Part shown: positions 32,630 through 45,083 of the stretch, in pieces
Layout: each line of letters begins with the position of its first letter
How positions within the stretch are numbered: position 1 is the first letter of the stretch
From: Rhynchonema sp. JSB1_4
Lineage: Eukaryota > Nematoda > Chromadorea > Monhysterida > Xyalidae
DNA: 59,839 bases
NCBI GenBank assembly: GCA_030248065.1
Contig: JASAMV010007426.1
Span: 1 to 59,839, forward strand
Direction of reading: 5' to 3'
Made by a program: the position numbers and the translations under genes
The notes under the pieces: generated by a model
What the model was told of the DNA's origin: nothing
What the model saw: the letters and a program-made list of their open reading frames with translations, nothing else
Databases searched by the model: none

Positions 32630-34749
32630 ATGTCGGTCTGCTCAACGGCCCGCGTGCGTTTTGGCGGCCGATTTGGTGGTTTGCCGCTGGGAGTTCGAAA
32701 AGTGCTGCGATATTCTGCGGCAACCAGCAAAACTCAATATGGATTGAATTCACTGATGATGCGCACGTTGCACGACTCCTGCGTTGTTTGTTCGTCAAAA
32801 CAATCAAAAGCTGCGGCATATAATAAGATTGAATACGAACGCTATGCAGCGTTGTTCGCTTCGCAGCGAGTTCAAGACGTGCTCAAACGTTTCGGCGTCA
32901 ATTCGCAGTTTGTTGACCCGACGAGAGTGTTCCATGAGGAAAATAATTATTTCGACAAACCGAAAGCGCCTAAATTGCATCTGATGACGCAGGAAGAACT
33001 CAGCAGGGTTGGTTTTCACACGGTTGTGCGTCATCCTGGAATCAAATGAAACCAGAGGTCGCAATCGCCCGGGTTTGGCCGGTCCGGCCTGATCCCCAAA
33101 TTTCCGGCCCGGCCCGAGTCGGCCAAAGCTTGGCCCGGCCCGAATTTTTTTTGGGTCAGATTTTTACCCGAGTTTTGTCGTAAACAAAAATCCTATTTTT
33201 TTGCGGCGGTAAAATAAACAAGTCACTTCTGAAGCTGGCCCGGCCCGAATCAAAAGCCCGAAATCGCAACCCGTCCCGATTGTGACCTCTGAAGGAAACA
33301 CACAGCCAAGCCGAAAACGGGCTGTGTATCTCTCGCGCGTGAAAACCTGACTCGTGCTGCTTGTTGGAAAAAATTAGTAGAAAATTTAGAAGTAGTCGAC
33401 CGTATTTTAATTTCCACTGTTTTATTTCACAAACGACTGCTCAAAAAATGATTTCATCGCATTTTTGCAGATGCAATCCGAAACCATAACCGGGGAAGCT
33501 CGACAACGACTACAACTGGTGCCGTATTTGGTGCCGAAATTGAAACAAGTTCAAATCTTGGAGGAGGAACCTGAGCTTGATCAACACGACTCGTCGAATT
33601 TTGTGTTCGTCGACATTTCGCCGATGCCGTCGCACAGAGTTAGTCAATGTTCGTAATTCTGTTTGCAACAGTGTCTATGAATCTATTTTCAGACTATCAG
33701 ACTCCTTGATATTCCCAAAATAGATCGGAAGGTTTCAGAACAAACGTCAGACACGTGCCATGCAACGAAGGGATTCATGCGTCGCAATCACAAAAGATAA
33801 CTGGAAACGTCGAAACTGTAGATAACTTTAATTTTTACAGAATCGGGTCACAGTTGTCCGTCAACCGGATGGCGTTTTGAGGTCGGCTGATCCGGCTGAA
33901 TCTGCCAGAATGATTCGAACCTTTTTTCCCACACATCGCGCTCCCGTTGAGTATCCCAAGTTGTTCGACCGGGTCTATTTCAGAGTTGGTGAAATAAATT
34001 TTGTAATTTCTTGTTGGGTTTTTAAACCGCATGTTCTTTCGGTATTGTATCAATTTGAATGTTTTTCAGAAAGCACTCGAAGGCAATAAGCATAAGCATA
34101 TCCTCGATTGGGCATGTCACTACTTCGAACCAGACCATCCGGATTTTATTTCCGTTAGCCTTACCTTTCATTCTCCTTTTGCGTTTATTTTGTAAAATTT
34201 GTTGTTTTCAGATTCGCAATCGCGTCTACAATGACTGCGATCGAACGCGAAAACACGACCTATTGTGGTCCACCAGACATTTTGGCGGACTCGTGTTCAA
34301 CGCCGTTATCATGCAAACAATCGAGAATGTCATGCTCTATTTGAGCGACGATAAACGGTTCGGTTATCTGTTCACGTTTTTGAGCAGCACTAAAAAATTA
34401 CGCCAAAATGTAATGCAGCGATGTTTGTAGAAAATTCGACGAACTAGTCTCCGTGGCCAAGTTGCACACGTTGTGTCATTCGAAAAAGAAGTTCGACGAC
34501 GTTGATGACGCTGAATTTCTCAGGGTGTGTCCTTTGCTTCTGTTTCTACATTTTGGCTACATGGCCACTTTATGTTTCTGTTGCAAAAAAATCCAGATTT
34601 TCGTCGACGCCACGTTCCGCGATCGTAATCATCCGTTGAGACGGCGTGTGTCCGTTTTGCTCACCGAACTCGGCCACCAAACATCAACAACAACCCCAAT
34701 CACTGCTGCGAAACCGGACAAATCTCATGCGCAGGACCAAGCCGTTTGA
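32630..34749 (+). CDS. MRPS22: Mitochondrial small-subunit ribosomal protein mS22
   Basis: A component of the mitoribosomal small subunit with no bacterial counterpart. Seven exons: 32630-33007, 33471-33638, 33841-33984, 34070-34153, 34212-34375, 34431-34524 and 34597-34749. All phases join, giving 394 codons. Diagnostic segments are ..KLHLMTQEELSR.., SSNFVFVDISPMPSHRNRVT followed by VVRQPDGVLRSADP, ..RMIRTFFP.., ..DWACHYFEPDHPDF.. and KHDLLWSTRHFGGLVF; these match mS22 in order. The N-terminus is Arg/Ser-rich, as in an import leader. Intron 5 is only 55 bp and uses GTTTTT; skipping it aligns ..KRFGYLFTKFDELVSVAKL.. with the family. A CTTTCCAG at 32563-32570 could be the spliced-leader site. 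A MITE sits in intron 1. Confidence 0.9.
33053..33291. mobile_element. hAT-like MITE in MRPS22 intron 1
   Basis: The ends are CAGAGGTCGCAATCG and CGATTGTGACCTCTG, the flanks AATGAAAC and AAGGAAAC (7 of 8). The interior is GGCCCGG-rich, like 847-1221. Confidence 0.8.
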
Positions 34750-35267
34750 GTCTGCCTGCAAATAGTTGTTTATCGCACAAGTATCGGTGCCTTCAACATT
34801 CTTTGCCTGTAAATGAGCTGATGTTTTATTTAAGTTGTTCTTTGTTGTATTATTGATAAAATTATGACATGTTCATATGACATTCGTTTGACAGCTAGAT
34901 GTGGTGCACGACACCCGGATTCTTTTCTACCTTGCCCGTGCGCGAGATTGGGCCTGTTTGTGATGCATGAACATGGCTTGTCCACTACTGATCAATGAAG
35001 TTTTAAGGCAGAATCTGTGTGAAGTCAAATATTTGTTGTGAATGCGAATGCATTCTTCATGGTCGGCCGGCAGGTGAGTGTTTATTCTATCCTTTGCCTG
35101 TCACTTGGCGATTTAATGGTTCATCACTGGTGGATACGATATCCAAGATAATCCTGCTCAATCTACATTTCGGTTGTGTCCGTGACCAATCTTAATGTGA
35201 CAAATGTAGTGGATTTTACTGTATGCTGGCGCCATATGTTCCACAGCAACCGCGTTCTTAACTAACT
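34750..35267. other. Gap between convergent genes
   Basis: 3' regions of MRPS22 and the metallo-hydrolase face each other. Nothing else is seen. Confidence 0.5.
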
Positions 35268-36565
35268 TTATCGTCGGGCAATTCTCAATAGTCCCAAATA
35301 CAGCCGAACTGGTGGTCTCAGCACGAAGTCCATCCACAACCACCGTCTCACACAAACACTGAGCGTGTGCTCTTCATTTGCGTACATTTTCATCAACGGG
35401 TCGCTCAAAATTGATTTCAATTCCGGATCGCGATTGTGCACTTTTCTCAACAGATCACCCAATTCTCCAAAGTGCCGGCTGGCCAATTGGTCAGTTTGAT
35501 GTCCGCATGCCAACGTGATTGGTTGTGGGTCACCGGCTGTGTTCTCCTGAGTGATAAAGGCCGCCATTTGATCACAGGATTGGATGTAGTCGGTCATACG
35601 ACTTTGGCGGGACAGCAACAGCACGGGACCGCCTGAATAAATTGTGTCCCCGGCGAATATGCAACGTTCAGTGGAATAGTAGATGCAGATTGAATCCGGT
35701 GTATGGCCGGGCGTGTGGAAGACCTGAATTGGATCTGGGTGCGGAAAGATGCCAATTTTTTGATCGGTCAAGTGAATGAACATGAACTCACAGTGAAATA
35801 CTGGCCACTATCTTTTTCACTGAGTGAAATGCGTTCCTGATGTTTCAACCATCGTGTGATTTTGTATGGTTTGGTGCGATAGCCGTAGAACCAAGAGAAT
35901 ATGCCAACTTGGTCGCGAGTGTAGGATTGATCGGCATCTGACGCCCATATTCCATCGCATTCGTTGGAATCCTGCGTATTTAAAATGTGAACATCAGTTT
36001 GTTCGCCGTGTGTTCACAAATTGGTGGTGCACCGGATCATCGTCAGAACGCATAAAATAACACTAAAACAAAAATAAAAACAGCAAACCTCGAAAAAGTG
36101 ATTGCCGCCGACGTGATCAAAGTGATTGTGTGTGTTGATCACGATGAATGGACGTGGGGTGATGTTGTGTTTGACGTAGATTTGCTCGTGAATGTAGGAG
36201 TGCGCATTGTTCTCTCCTGGAAATGTGTGAGTATTGACTATTTCAACTCGGTTTTTAATTCGATGCAAACATTGTTCAGAAAAGGGCGCGCTCCTTCGGT
36301 ACCCGGTGCTTTTGATCGGCTTGCAGAAACTGCCGCTGATGGAAACACATGGATTTAGTTGTAAAAATCGGCAAAATTAAAATTCTGTTTTGAAATGACA
36401 AGTTATAAAATCATTCAAACCTGTTCCAGTATCGATCACAAACGCATGCTGATTGTCAACCGGCAGGACCACATAAATGAACACGTTCTGATCGCAGTTG
36501 TCGAACTCTCGCATTCTGAACACCGTGTCCGATAAGCGGCGCAGCTCGAATCCCGAATTGGTCAT
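35268..36565 (-). CDS. MBLAC2-like metallo-beta-lactamase-fold hydrolase
   Basis: Exons 36565-36421, 36216-36089, 35971-35792 and 35723-35268 join in phase (1/2, 0/0, 0/0) to give about 302 codons. The zinc-binding set is visible: NTHNHFDHVGG (HxHxDH), then HTPGHTPDS, then IFAGDTIYSGGP, then LACGHQ. The N-terminal strand ends VIDTGTGENNAHSY. This order and length match the MBLAC2 branch (human MBLAC2 is about 280 residues and acts as an acyl-CoA thioesterase); I infer a thioester or ester hydrolase, substrate unproven. The last exon could alternatively leave through a GTTTGT donor near 35358. The gene is divergent from ALG9 with 400 bp between start codons, which must hold both promoters. Confidence 0.85.
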
Positions 36566-36965
36566 TTCTCGTTGCGGTTCTTTTTTGGTGGAAATGTTTG
36601 TGCTGTTTTATTTTCACTGGGTGGACAAAGCGGAAAGAGCTGTTTTTTTTTCAAAATGCTGCGTGGAATGCGGCCAATGTTTCGGCCGGACATGCTGGCT
36701 GAAACATTCTCTATGCCAACAACAAACCGCTGTGTTTATGGCATCACACAGCTGTGTGTGGTGCGTCTGTGTCTCTGTGACGTTTTCCCATAAAATACAA
36801 TCAAAAGAAACTGGTTTTTCCTGGCGATCCTGTCGCTGTCGCTAACTATGTTTTGGGTCATGTCACTCGCGACACCAGAAAATTTAATTTTTTAACGCAG
36901 TGTCTCTTTCATCTACAAGCAGCACCACGTGTTTGACAGTGCTTGTGTTTCTCTCTCATCACAAC

Positions 36966-39900
36966 ATGACCAAGAACTTCAACCTTGTGCAAAGAAGCAA
37001 TAAACGAGTGTCGCGTAAACCCAGGACGAAGTCTGGCTCTTATGGTTCGTGTTGTTTTGTCAGAATTTTTGAATTTTCAAAAATTCCTAACACGAAAATC
37101 AATTTTTTTTGCAGATGACCAACCGAGCAACGGCGACACGAATTCGGACACAAACGAGGAGCCCAGCACGTCGCAGAAGAAAGCGACAAAGTCCGTGAAA
37201 CTCTATCATTCAGACGCTAGTCACGACAGAGCTTGGACGCCGACCGTGTCCACCGTATTCAAGGTACCAACTTTAAGATTGATTAATTGGCCCAAAAATC
37301 CGCCCACTTTTCTATGCTTAAGCCACTTTCCGATGCTTAGGGGCTTAAGCTTGCGATTGGGATTTAGGCTTCGGCCTGAATCGTGTGAAACACACAGACG
37401 AGTCGAACCACTCTATCTGTCGTGAGGACGCGTGCCCGTGGGTGGCGTTCGGGTGCTTTTTTGGGGCAAATTAATCACATGTCCTAATTTATTGTAATTT
37501 TGGAAAAACAATATTACAGAGTTCAAACTATTCCAATTTGTTCAGGTGCTCGTCTCGCTTCGTATCTCGTCAGCTTTGTGGTGTCCGCTGTTGGACTGCG
37601 ATGAAGTCTACAATTACTGGGAACCACTGCACTTGTTCTTGTACAAAAGCGGGTTCCAGACGTGGGAATATTCGCCGGTTTATGCTATTCGGTGCGTATT
37701 TTATGCATATTTTGAAAAAAATTAAGTCACTTTAAAGGGGAAATTGCACATTCCTAATCGCCTGTCAAACCCTACAAGTGTTTAGACAGTCGTGTGGGTA
37801 TCATGGAAGTCAAATCATTTGGTATAAACTCTCAAACATGTACCCAGGAGAAGCAGTTTAAAGGGAACAATCGGGAAGAAAATTCAGTGCGGACCGGCCG
37901 AATTTCCACCTGCGCATTCAGGCAAATTCCCTGATCAAAAAGCTGTCAAGGCAACGGAATGTTTCGTATGATTCTTGAAACTCACTAACTATAGAATTTC
38001 ACTTTTCTTTATATTTCGAATTTCGATGAATTGTGCCAGCGTGACAAGCGAAATGAAATAACGGCAGTGGTTTTTTTCGCTTCCTTTGCCAATGAATCAA
38101 GTGCCACTGCTCTGGAAAATTTGGGGTGCATGATAAACATTTTGTTCTGACGGGTTCAGGAGTGCAAGTGGCGACGTGTGACGGGTGTAGTCGACAATTC
38201 ATGATGAGAACAATTTCACCGCTGCGATGCCCAATTATTGACCAGTTTCCTGACATTGTGATCTACTATGATCTATACTGGCAGGCGGAAAAAAACCGGT
38301 TTTTTTTCCGAAAAAAAACCGAAAAAAAACCGTTTTTTTTCCGAGACCCGAATACTTTTCCATTTATTTTTCCGTGGGTACCTTTTCGGTTTTTGATCGG
38401 AAAAATATCGGTACTTTATTCCAGTTTTTCCAAAAAATTGTAATGCAAAACCGATGAGTTTTTCGATTTCAGTGAAAAATTGGCTCGAGCACAAAAGTTA
38501 ACCGGCCTAAAATGGGCCAAAAAGCGTGTAAACCAAGTGTTTTCGACTGACTTCAACACTCTTCAAGAGCACTCTCGTCACTTCGAACAAATTTTGCACT
38601 GAAATTGTTATATTTTTCGAAATTACGTTCTTAAAGAGGGAGTCCAGGCAGTGGGGGCACTGCGCCAAACTTGTTCAACTTTTCACAGGTTCTAGTCGAC
38701 ATTAATCCGAATACAATCCCATTTACAGAACTTTGATTGAAGCAGTATCGACCGAGAACAGCGTCGTCAAAGGTACCAACTCGGGAACAAAATAAATTTC
38801 GGACCAGCTGCCCAAAAATGACATTTATAGCGTGTGAAGATACGTCACCAATCTCTTTTTATTCGCTGGGTTACGGTAGTTTCAGAACTGCACTGGGTAG
38901 AAAAATGTTTCACACGTGCCAACTCTGTGCCAACTCACCATCAGTAGATAAGCGCACCAACATTTGGGGAAGAAAATGCTTGATGACCACGCTGGTTTGG
39001 GCTGTGCTACCGTAACCCGGCGAATAAAAAGAGATTGGTGACCTATCCTCACACGTTATAAATGTCGCTTTTGGGCAGCTGGTCCGGAATATTTTATACT
39101 CCTGGGTTGGTACCTTTGACGATATCGTTCTCGGTCGATACTGAAGCTACCGATTTCATATAAACTGCATTACATTCATATGAATTGCGACAAACGGATC
39201 TGAAGTTTTCAGCAAGTTTGGTGACCGGACCCTACTGCCTGGACCCCCGCTTTAAGTACTGGAAAAGTATTTGGAAAAAAAACGGTTTTTTTCGGAAAAA
39301 AACCGTTTTTTTTTCACCAAAAATAAAAAACGGTTCTTTATGACAGTATACTATGATCACAAAGCTAAACAAGCAACACAACATAATCACAATCGCAAAT
39401 GCCAACTTTTTCAATTGTTGCAGTTCCTACCTGTACATCTGGCTGCACGCGTTGTTGGCCAAGCCATTCCAGTTGCTTCTGCCCCATACCAAAGTCACCA
39501 CGTTCTTCTTCGTGCGTTGTGCGCTGGCATTTCTGTCCGCCGCATCTGATTTGTATCTATATTCGGTCATCAGGGATCGCTTGAGTAACGCTGTCGCTAG
39601 ATATCAGGTTTGGGAAATGTTTTTTTAGAAGTTCAGGTTTGATTTGAGTCTTACACAACGCATGAAGAATGGGCTTAGAATTTTTTTGCAATTATCAAAT
39701 GTGAATTCTCCTTGTCCACACACGTCTTGCACGTATCCTTGTGATTTTTGCCACGCGGCCAAATGCGAGGACTACTCTAGCCGGAATGGTGCATCGTCCG
39801 CTTTTGATATTTGATATAGTATTGGTCGCACAATGGGTGATATTTTCGAAACGGTGTAAAGGTCAGTTGGGTGTGAAGGTCGGTGGAAAGCTCGGTCGAC

Positions 39901-42900
39901 AGCTCAGTGTGATAGACCTCGGTGTAAAACTTGAAACATTGCACGTTAATAACAGGCAATGTTTCACGTTTACACCGAGCTACGCCGACCGAGCTTTCGA
40001 CCGAACTTTACACCGACCTTTACGCCCAACTGACCTTTACACCGTTTCGAAAATTCCACCCAACGACCATATAAGAATTCATCAAATGAATCCTGATTTT
40101 CACGCTCGGTCACTCTTAACCACTGTGTTATTTGTGATTTTCACAAAGCATTTTCACCTGAAAATAATCCAGCAGATCAACCACGTTGCCGCAGGTCTGA
40201 AACATTCTCTTTACTACATACTTGTGTGCGATCACGCAACGCAACGTCACCACCCCGTCACTTCCCCTCTTTACGATTCAGGAAAAAAATTTGACCAATT
40301 CTTATATAGTCATTGTGCGACCAATACCTAATTTACCAACGGTTATTCGAGTTTGTCGTGTCTCATTGCCTTATGCGTATCGCATAAAATCTTTTATTCC
40401 AGTTACAAAACATTTTCTCGTTACAGATCACATTTTCGGCGGCGGCAACGGGCATGTTCATCGCTTCGAGTGCCTTCCTGCCCAGTTCATTCAGCATGTC
40501 GTTGAACGCATTCGCTGTTGGCGCCTACCTAAATCGGCAGGTTGGTTTGAGGAGAGCATAAACAAATTTAGTCAACGGACAAGACCTAGACTTTGGTCAG
40601 GTGCTGGTTTAGATTTGAATGGTATGTTCGCGCAGTCACGGTATTGTGTATTTAATTTCGACCGGCCTGAAAGTGGTTCTTTGATCCTTTAAAGAGTCAC
40701 GTGCGTGAAGAAGAAACAATCGATTTTCCTGAGACGGCTCACAATACCGGTCGTAACTTCGTAATCCCTCAGTTTTCAGCGCACGCTGTTCCTTCCATCC
40801 CTGGTTTCTGCTTCTTGAGGACGAGTGAAACAGTCCGAAAATCAGAAACGCAGTCAGGTACAAATGAACTGCCAGCCTAACAGTTCATTATCGTCGGTCG
40901 ATCCTGTTTTATGCACAGCCAATCCCGAAATACCAATTCATTCCGTCAAACGAACGAAATTATCCTTCAGTTCGCTGTCTCGATTCTATGCACGGCCGTG
41001 AGTGCGCTCGTCGGTTGGCCCTTTTCGGCCGTACTTGGCCTTCCGGTTGTGGCGCAGATGATGTTGGACCAGCCACGTCAACCGATCAGATTCGTGCTGT
41101 ACGCGCTCGCGTGCGGCATACCGATTTGCGGAGCACTAGTCGCGTTCGACAGTCACTATTTCGGTCGGACCGTTCTGGCGCCGCTCAACATCGTCCTCTA
41201 CAACATGTTCACGTCGCACGGGCCGAATCTGTACGGGACGGAGCCGATCAGCTATTATGTGATCAATCTGATGTTGAATTGGAATGTTGCATGGCTGCTC
41301 GCCATGATGACCTTGCCCGCCACGTGGTTCGCTTTCAGGTGGACCGCTGGAGGTTGGGCTGGGGTTGGAACGTTTGTGTTCATGAGGTTTTGCTTCATTT
41401 ATCAAGCGCATTCAGGAGTAGGGTTAGAGGTCGGGGGGTACCCGACACCCGACACCCGACATCTGGAAATACCCGACACCCGACATCTCAGAAAAAAAGC
41501 CGACACCCGACACCCGACAGTTGCAAAAAAACCCGACACCCGACATCTAGTTTTTGAAAAAAACCCGACACCCGACACCTGTTTTTGGACCAAAAACAGG
41601 CAAATTTTTGCTTATTTGCATCATTTGTGCAATTTTTTGGCTCAAGTTACTGAATTCAAGTATTTTCACACGAAATAAACACCAAAATGTCACATTCTGC
41701 GTCATCGGAAACATTCGGTTCGAAGAAAATTTTCTCTCAGAATTCTTCTCTCAGCAAAACTGATGTTTTGAACCGTAAGTGTCGGGTGTCGGCTGTCGGG
41801 TGTCGGGTCCCAAAAAACCCGACACCCGACATCTGGGGGTACCCAACACCCGACACCTACACTTTTTTGGCACCCGACACCCGACATCTCTCTAACCCTA
41901 TTCAGGAGACTGGAATCCGAGGTTACTATCCACAACTGATTAGTAACTGAAGTAAGGAAGCAGACAAGTACAAAGGGAACAATATTTGCTTCATAAAAAA
42001 ACAGATGTCCATAATTTTTAACTGGATTGATGATCCGAGTCGGGTGTTGACGCCGGTTAAGCAAGCTTTTGCTGCGCCGCGCTGTTACGTTAGACACTTC
42101 AAATGAACCTCGCGTTGCTTCCACCCATCGGGCATTTAATCAGTGAGAATAGCTGGAGATCAACCCTCGAAAATGTCATAATTTTACATTTCTTTTTCGG
42201 CAGGTCACGACGCGTCGCTGCTTCGCAACTATTCACCGGTCTTCTACATTCACATGTCGTTGCTGCTCTGGCTGTTCATATTCGCTGCTCAACCTCACAA
42301 GGAGGAACGATTCCTGTTCCCGATCTACCCCCTAATCGCGTTTTGTGCCGCGTTAACTCTGAACGCATGCGAACGTCTCTGGTCCTATCTGACTCTCCCC
42401 CTGGTGCGCAAGGGCCACTATCGTCTGGTCACCAACTGTCAGTACACCTTTGTCATCGGCGCTTTATCAATGTTCCTCCTGTTGTGCCTGTCCCGGTCGG
42501 CTGCTGTCTATCGCAACTATCACGCCCCGCTCGATGTGTACATGCACGCCAACGAACGAATTATGCAACGCGTCAGGCAGATGAACAGACAGGGATTGGG
42601 CCCGATTGATGAGTTGTCTGTTTGCGTCGGCAAAGAGTGGTACCGATATCCGTCGTCATTTATGTTGCCCGATGCTGAAGCGCTAAATGGCACCAAAGTT
42701 CGGCTCAAGTTTGTCAAGTCCGAGTTCCGGGGACTGCTGCCGCGGCCCTATGATGAACAGGTTGGTTTGAGTCAATTTTTGGGTCTTTGTTGATTGATTA
42801 TTTGCCAACGTTCGGTTGTCGTGGTCTCATTGTTGACTGAAGATGTCCGACAGATCTTCTGCGCATTTGATCGGGTTACGCCACAGATCGATTGGGCTCG

Positions 42901-44064
42901 TGGATACGGGTCGGCTTTTGCAACGAAACAGATGTTCGACCGTGTCAGGCTCGGTGTAGCATCGAGGGCACACGTTTTGTATGTTTGGGTCGATGCGATT
43001 GCGATATGAGTTCAGCATGCGGCAGTGCCCACTGCGTAATTGCGCCAGGGTGCATCTTGTACGCCGATCCAGCGACTCTTCTTCTGGGTTGATGTCGGGT
43101 GGTTTGGTGCCCAAGACCCGATTGACGCTGAGTGCCGCCTTGTCCTGGGAGACGAAGTCGGTGTGGATCGCTTTCAGCGTTTTGCCGTAGTCGTTTGGGT
43201 CTTTGTTCATGTTCACCAGTGAAATACTGGGATCAGATCGGTAAAGCCGTATTAACTTGGACATCAAGCACTATTACAACGGCAACGCGCAGTCAAGTTT
43301 TATTTGGATCGTATTTGCGCTACACCGGGACGGAGCCGGTTTCCATTCGATGTTGCCAAGGGGCAGCAGAATTTTCAATAGCGATGTTTGTGTGTTGAAT
43401 GGAGCGCTTTGTAAAGTATTTTTCCCCACATCACCGGTCCAAACCCACAGGCAGCCACTGGAGTAGTCGTTAGGAACTACACCGACTGAAGACAGCAAAT
43501 TTGAGCGTAGGACGCAGTGCCCGAGCCCCCAGAACGTTAGGTCCACTGCCAATATTGAGCACAACACCAGTGTGGTGCTGATCTGCAGCTCATTGACTGG
43601 CCTCACCGCAAACGACTATCACATCACAGGCACAAAAATTTCAACGAATTTTCAACTAATAGTAAAAAACAAACTGCCTTGTGACACACAAATCAAAATC
43701 ACAACATTTTTCTAACAAAACCTAAAATTCCCCACCATTCACATCGCAGCTTCCCAGCGTGGTGGCGATGACACGCCAGGTGCCCGACACGATGAACGAC
43801 GCGAATCGTGAAGAGCCGGATCGATACGTCGATGACGTCACTGTTGATTGCGATTTCCTGATCGATCTCGAAGTGCCTGACGGAATGACCACGCCGTTGG
43901 AGCCGAACTACGCTTCCGATTCTAGTCGTTGGGAACGCGTGTACTCGGAACGATTCCTGTTGGCCCAGTTGTCCGATCGATGGGCGAGGGCGTTCTATGT
44001 GCCCGGTTTCAGTGGGAAACGATGCACGTTCGGCAAGTATTCGCTGCTGGAACGACTGCGGTAG
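36966..44064 (+). CDS. ALG9: Alpha-1,2-mannosyltransferase ALG9
   Basis: An ER-membrane GT22-family enzyme that adds alpha-1,2-mannoses from dolichyl-phosphate-mannose to the lipid-linked N-glycan precursor. Eight exons: 36966-37044, 37115-37263, 37546-37691, 39424-39607, 40427-40540, 40971-41352, 42204-42760 and 43750-44064. Phases all join (641 residues). Diagnostic segments: LLDCDEVYNYWEPLHLFLYK then SGFQTWEYSPVYAIR, ..ALVGWPFSAVLGLPVV.., AAQPHKEERFLFPIYPLI, and the C-terminal ..MNDANREEPDRYVD... and ..RAFYVPGF... Several hydrophobic spans suit a polytopic protein. The N-terminal tail is Lys/Ser/Asp-rich. Introns 3, 4, 6 and 7 are enlarged by transposons or a retroelement fragment (1.7, 0.8, 0.85 and 1.0 kb). 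A GCAG at 36897-36900 is a possible trans-splice site. Confidence 0.93.
38274..39350. mobile_element. 1.08-kb hAT-like element in ALG9 intron 3
   Basis: The ends are TATACTGGCAGGCGG and TTTATGACAGTATA, and CTATGATC is duplicated exactly at both sides. The outer parts resemble the TATACTTGCGG family. A palindromic insert (about 38640-39250) has inverted ends AGTCCAGGCAGTGGG / CTACTGCCTGGAC and shared inner arms such as GTAACCCGGCGAATAAAAAG. Confidence 0.85.
39822..40324. mobile_element. TA-type MITE with nested palindrome, ALG9 intron 4
   Basis: The outer ends are TTGGTCGCACAATG and CATTGTGCGACCAA, flanked by TA, as in 28109-28373 but inverted. At 39834-40062 a palindrome is inserted (ends TGGGTGATATTTTCGAAACGG and its near complement; internal AAGGTCGGTGGAAAGCTCGG). 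A half copy of that palindrome is at 14283-14396. Confidence 0.85.
41419..41900. mobile_element. hAT-like MITE with ACCCGACACCCGAC arrays
   Basis: The ends are TAGGGTTAGAGG and CTCTCTAACCCTA, and TTCAGGAG is duplicated exactly. Arrays of ACCCGACACCCGACATCT lie near both ends. It lies in ALG9 intron 6. The motif-array design parallels the CAGTG family although the ends are unrelated. Confidence 0.85.
42827..43267 (-). pseudogene. Non-LTR retrotransposon ORF2 C-terminal fragment
   Basis: A 146-codon open frame contains TRCTLAQLRSGHCRMLNSY and CPRCYTEPDTVEHLFRC, the cysteine motif (C-x2-C..H-x4-C) that ends reverse-transcriptase polyproteins of non-LTR elements. No polymerase motifs are present, so this is a 5'-truncated relic, antisense within ALG9 intron 7. 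Up to 43606 the same strand stays mostly open but shows no known motif. Confidence 0.75.
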
Positions 44065-44163
44065 CGACCTTAGATCGGTGTCGAACTTGATGATCGGATC
44101 GGATGTGATCTGATCACATGATTTGTTTTTCTTTTTGAAGTAAGGATTCTTTAGAAGTTAGTG

Positions 44164-44220
44164 ATGCCGCTGATTTCGACCACCGTGAATGTTGCCAAAA
44201 TTGCCAGTGCCCAGGTCAAA
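44164..44220 (+). CDS. Orphan exon-like segment between ALG9 and OXCT1
   Basis: An ATG with 19 codons (MPLISTTVNVAKIASAQVK) ends exactly at a strong GTAAGT donor, in phase 0, which would fit OXCT1 exon 2. A TTCTTTAG lies 9 nt upstream. It may be an alternative first exon of OXCT1 with a different leader, or chance. Confidence 0.3.
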
Positions 44221-45070
44221 GTAAGTGGATCTCGAAATATTTTTGATTCAAAAAAGTTACGTGACCAAACCACCAAGCTCCGATCCGATCACCAAGTTTG
44301 ATATCAATACCTCTATTTAATGTCAATATTGTGACTGTTTCTGTGCTGTTGTTGTTGATCATGATTGTTTCTGATTCGTTATGTTTGTCGTTATTGTCTG
44401 ACAAATTTTTTGTGGTGTGCCTTTTTGCTATGACTCTAGTTCAATCGACGATCTATTTGACCATCTTATATTGCGATTATCTCAGTCTGATAACGTGAAA
44501 TAATTACCGTCTTTGACTACTTTATCGCTGCGTACCTAATTTATAATCCACAACTCGTGCAAGTAAGGTATGTTATGTTTGTGTTATGCAGGTTGTTTAG
44601 TTTTCTATAGTAGTAACCTTATTCAACACACGCTTTGATTATTGTCGATTATGCGATGTCGGCGTTTCAGTTGGCTGATTTTCGATGTCTTATGTTGCTG
44701 TTTGTCCGCAATATACCGATAAGTACCTATTTATTCGCATTCCCTACTGTGTTTTTGGCCCGTATTCACGGTGAACAACTGTGCGTCGCGGTTGTTTTCT
44801 TTGGAATAATAAGTTTATCACGTCGCTATTCGATTCCCTCTGTGAACGGCAACCATTCTCGCAGTTTGCACGTCACCCCACTTCCCTGTGCTCTGTTCAC
44901 TTTTATGAAAATAAAATATTCAATTAAAAGTTACGTTGTTATATTATAATTGTCACATTCGTTCATAAACTGCGAACGCCCACGGTTGCTGACCAGACGT
45001 GGTGCACTACTTTTATCTTTTCCGACATCAGAACTCATGGATATTTTTTGAAGCTTAGGATTATTCATAG

Positions 45071-45081
45071 ATTTGTTTCAG
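45071..45081 (+). promoter_or_regulatory. Probable spliced-leader acceptor of OXCT1
   Basis: ATTTGTTTCAG lies 2 nt before the initiator ATG at 45084. No exon is apparent upstream in frame, so trans-splicing is the simplest reading. Confidence 0.55.
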
Positions 45082-45083
45082 TC

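Noticed and set aside
36238..36420. Extra exon of the MBLAC2-like gene
   Set aside because: Open stretches exist but break the phase; skipping this 0.2-kb intron joins DTGTGENN exactly as the family requires.
39741..40331. 196-codon plus-strand open frame
   Set aside because: It lies in ALG9 intron 4 and mostly translates the TA MITE and its nested palindrome.
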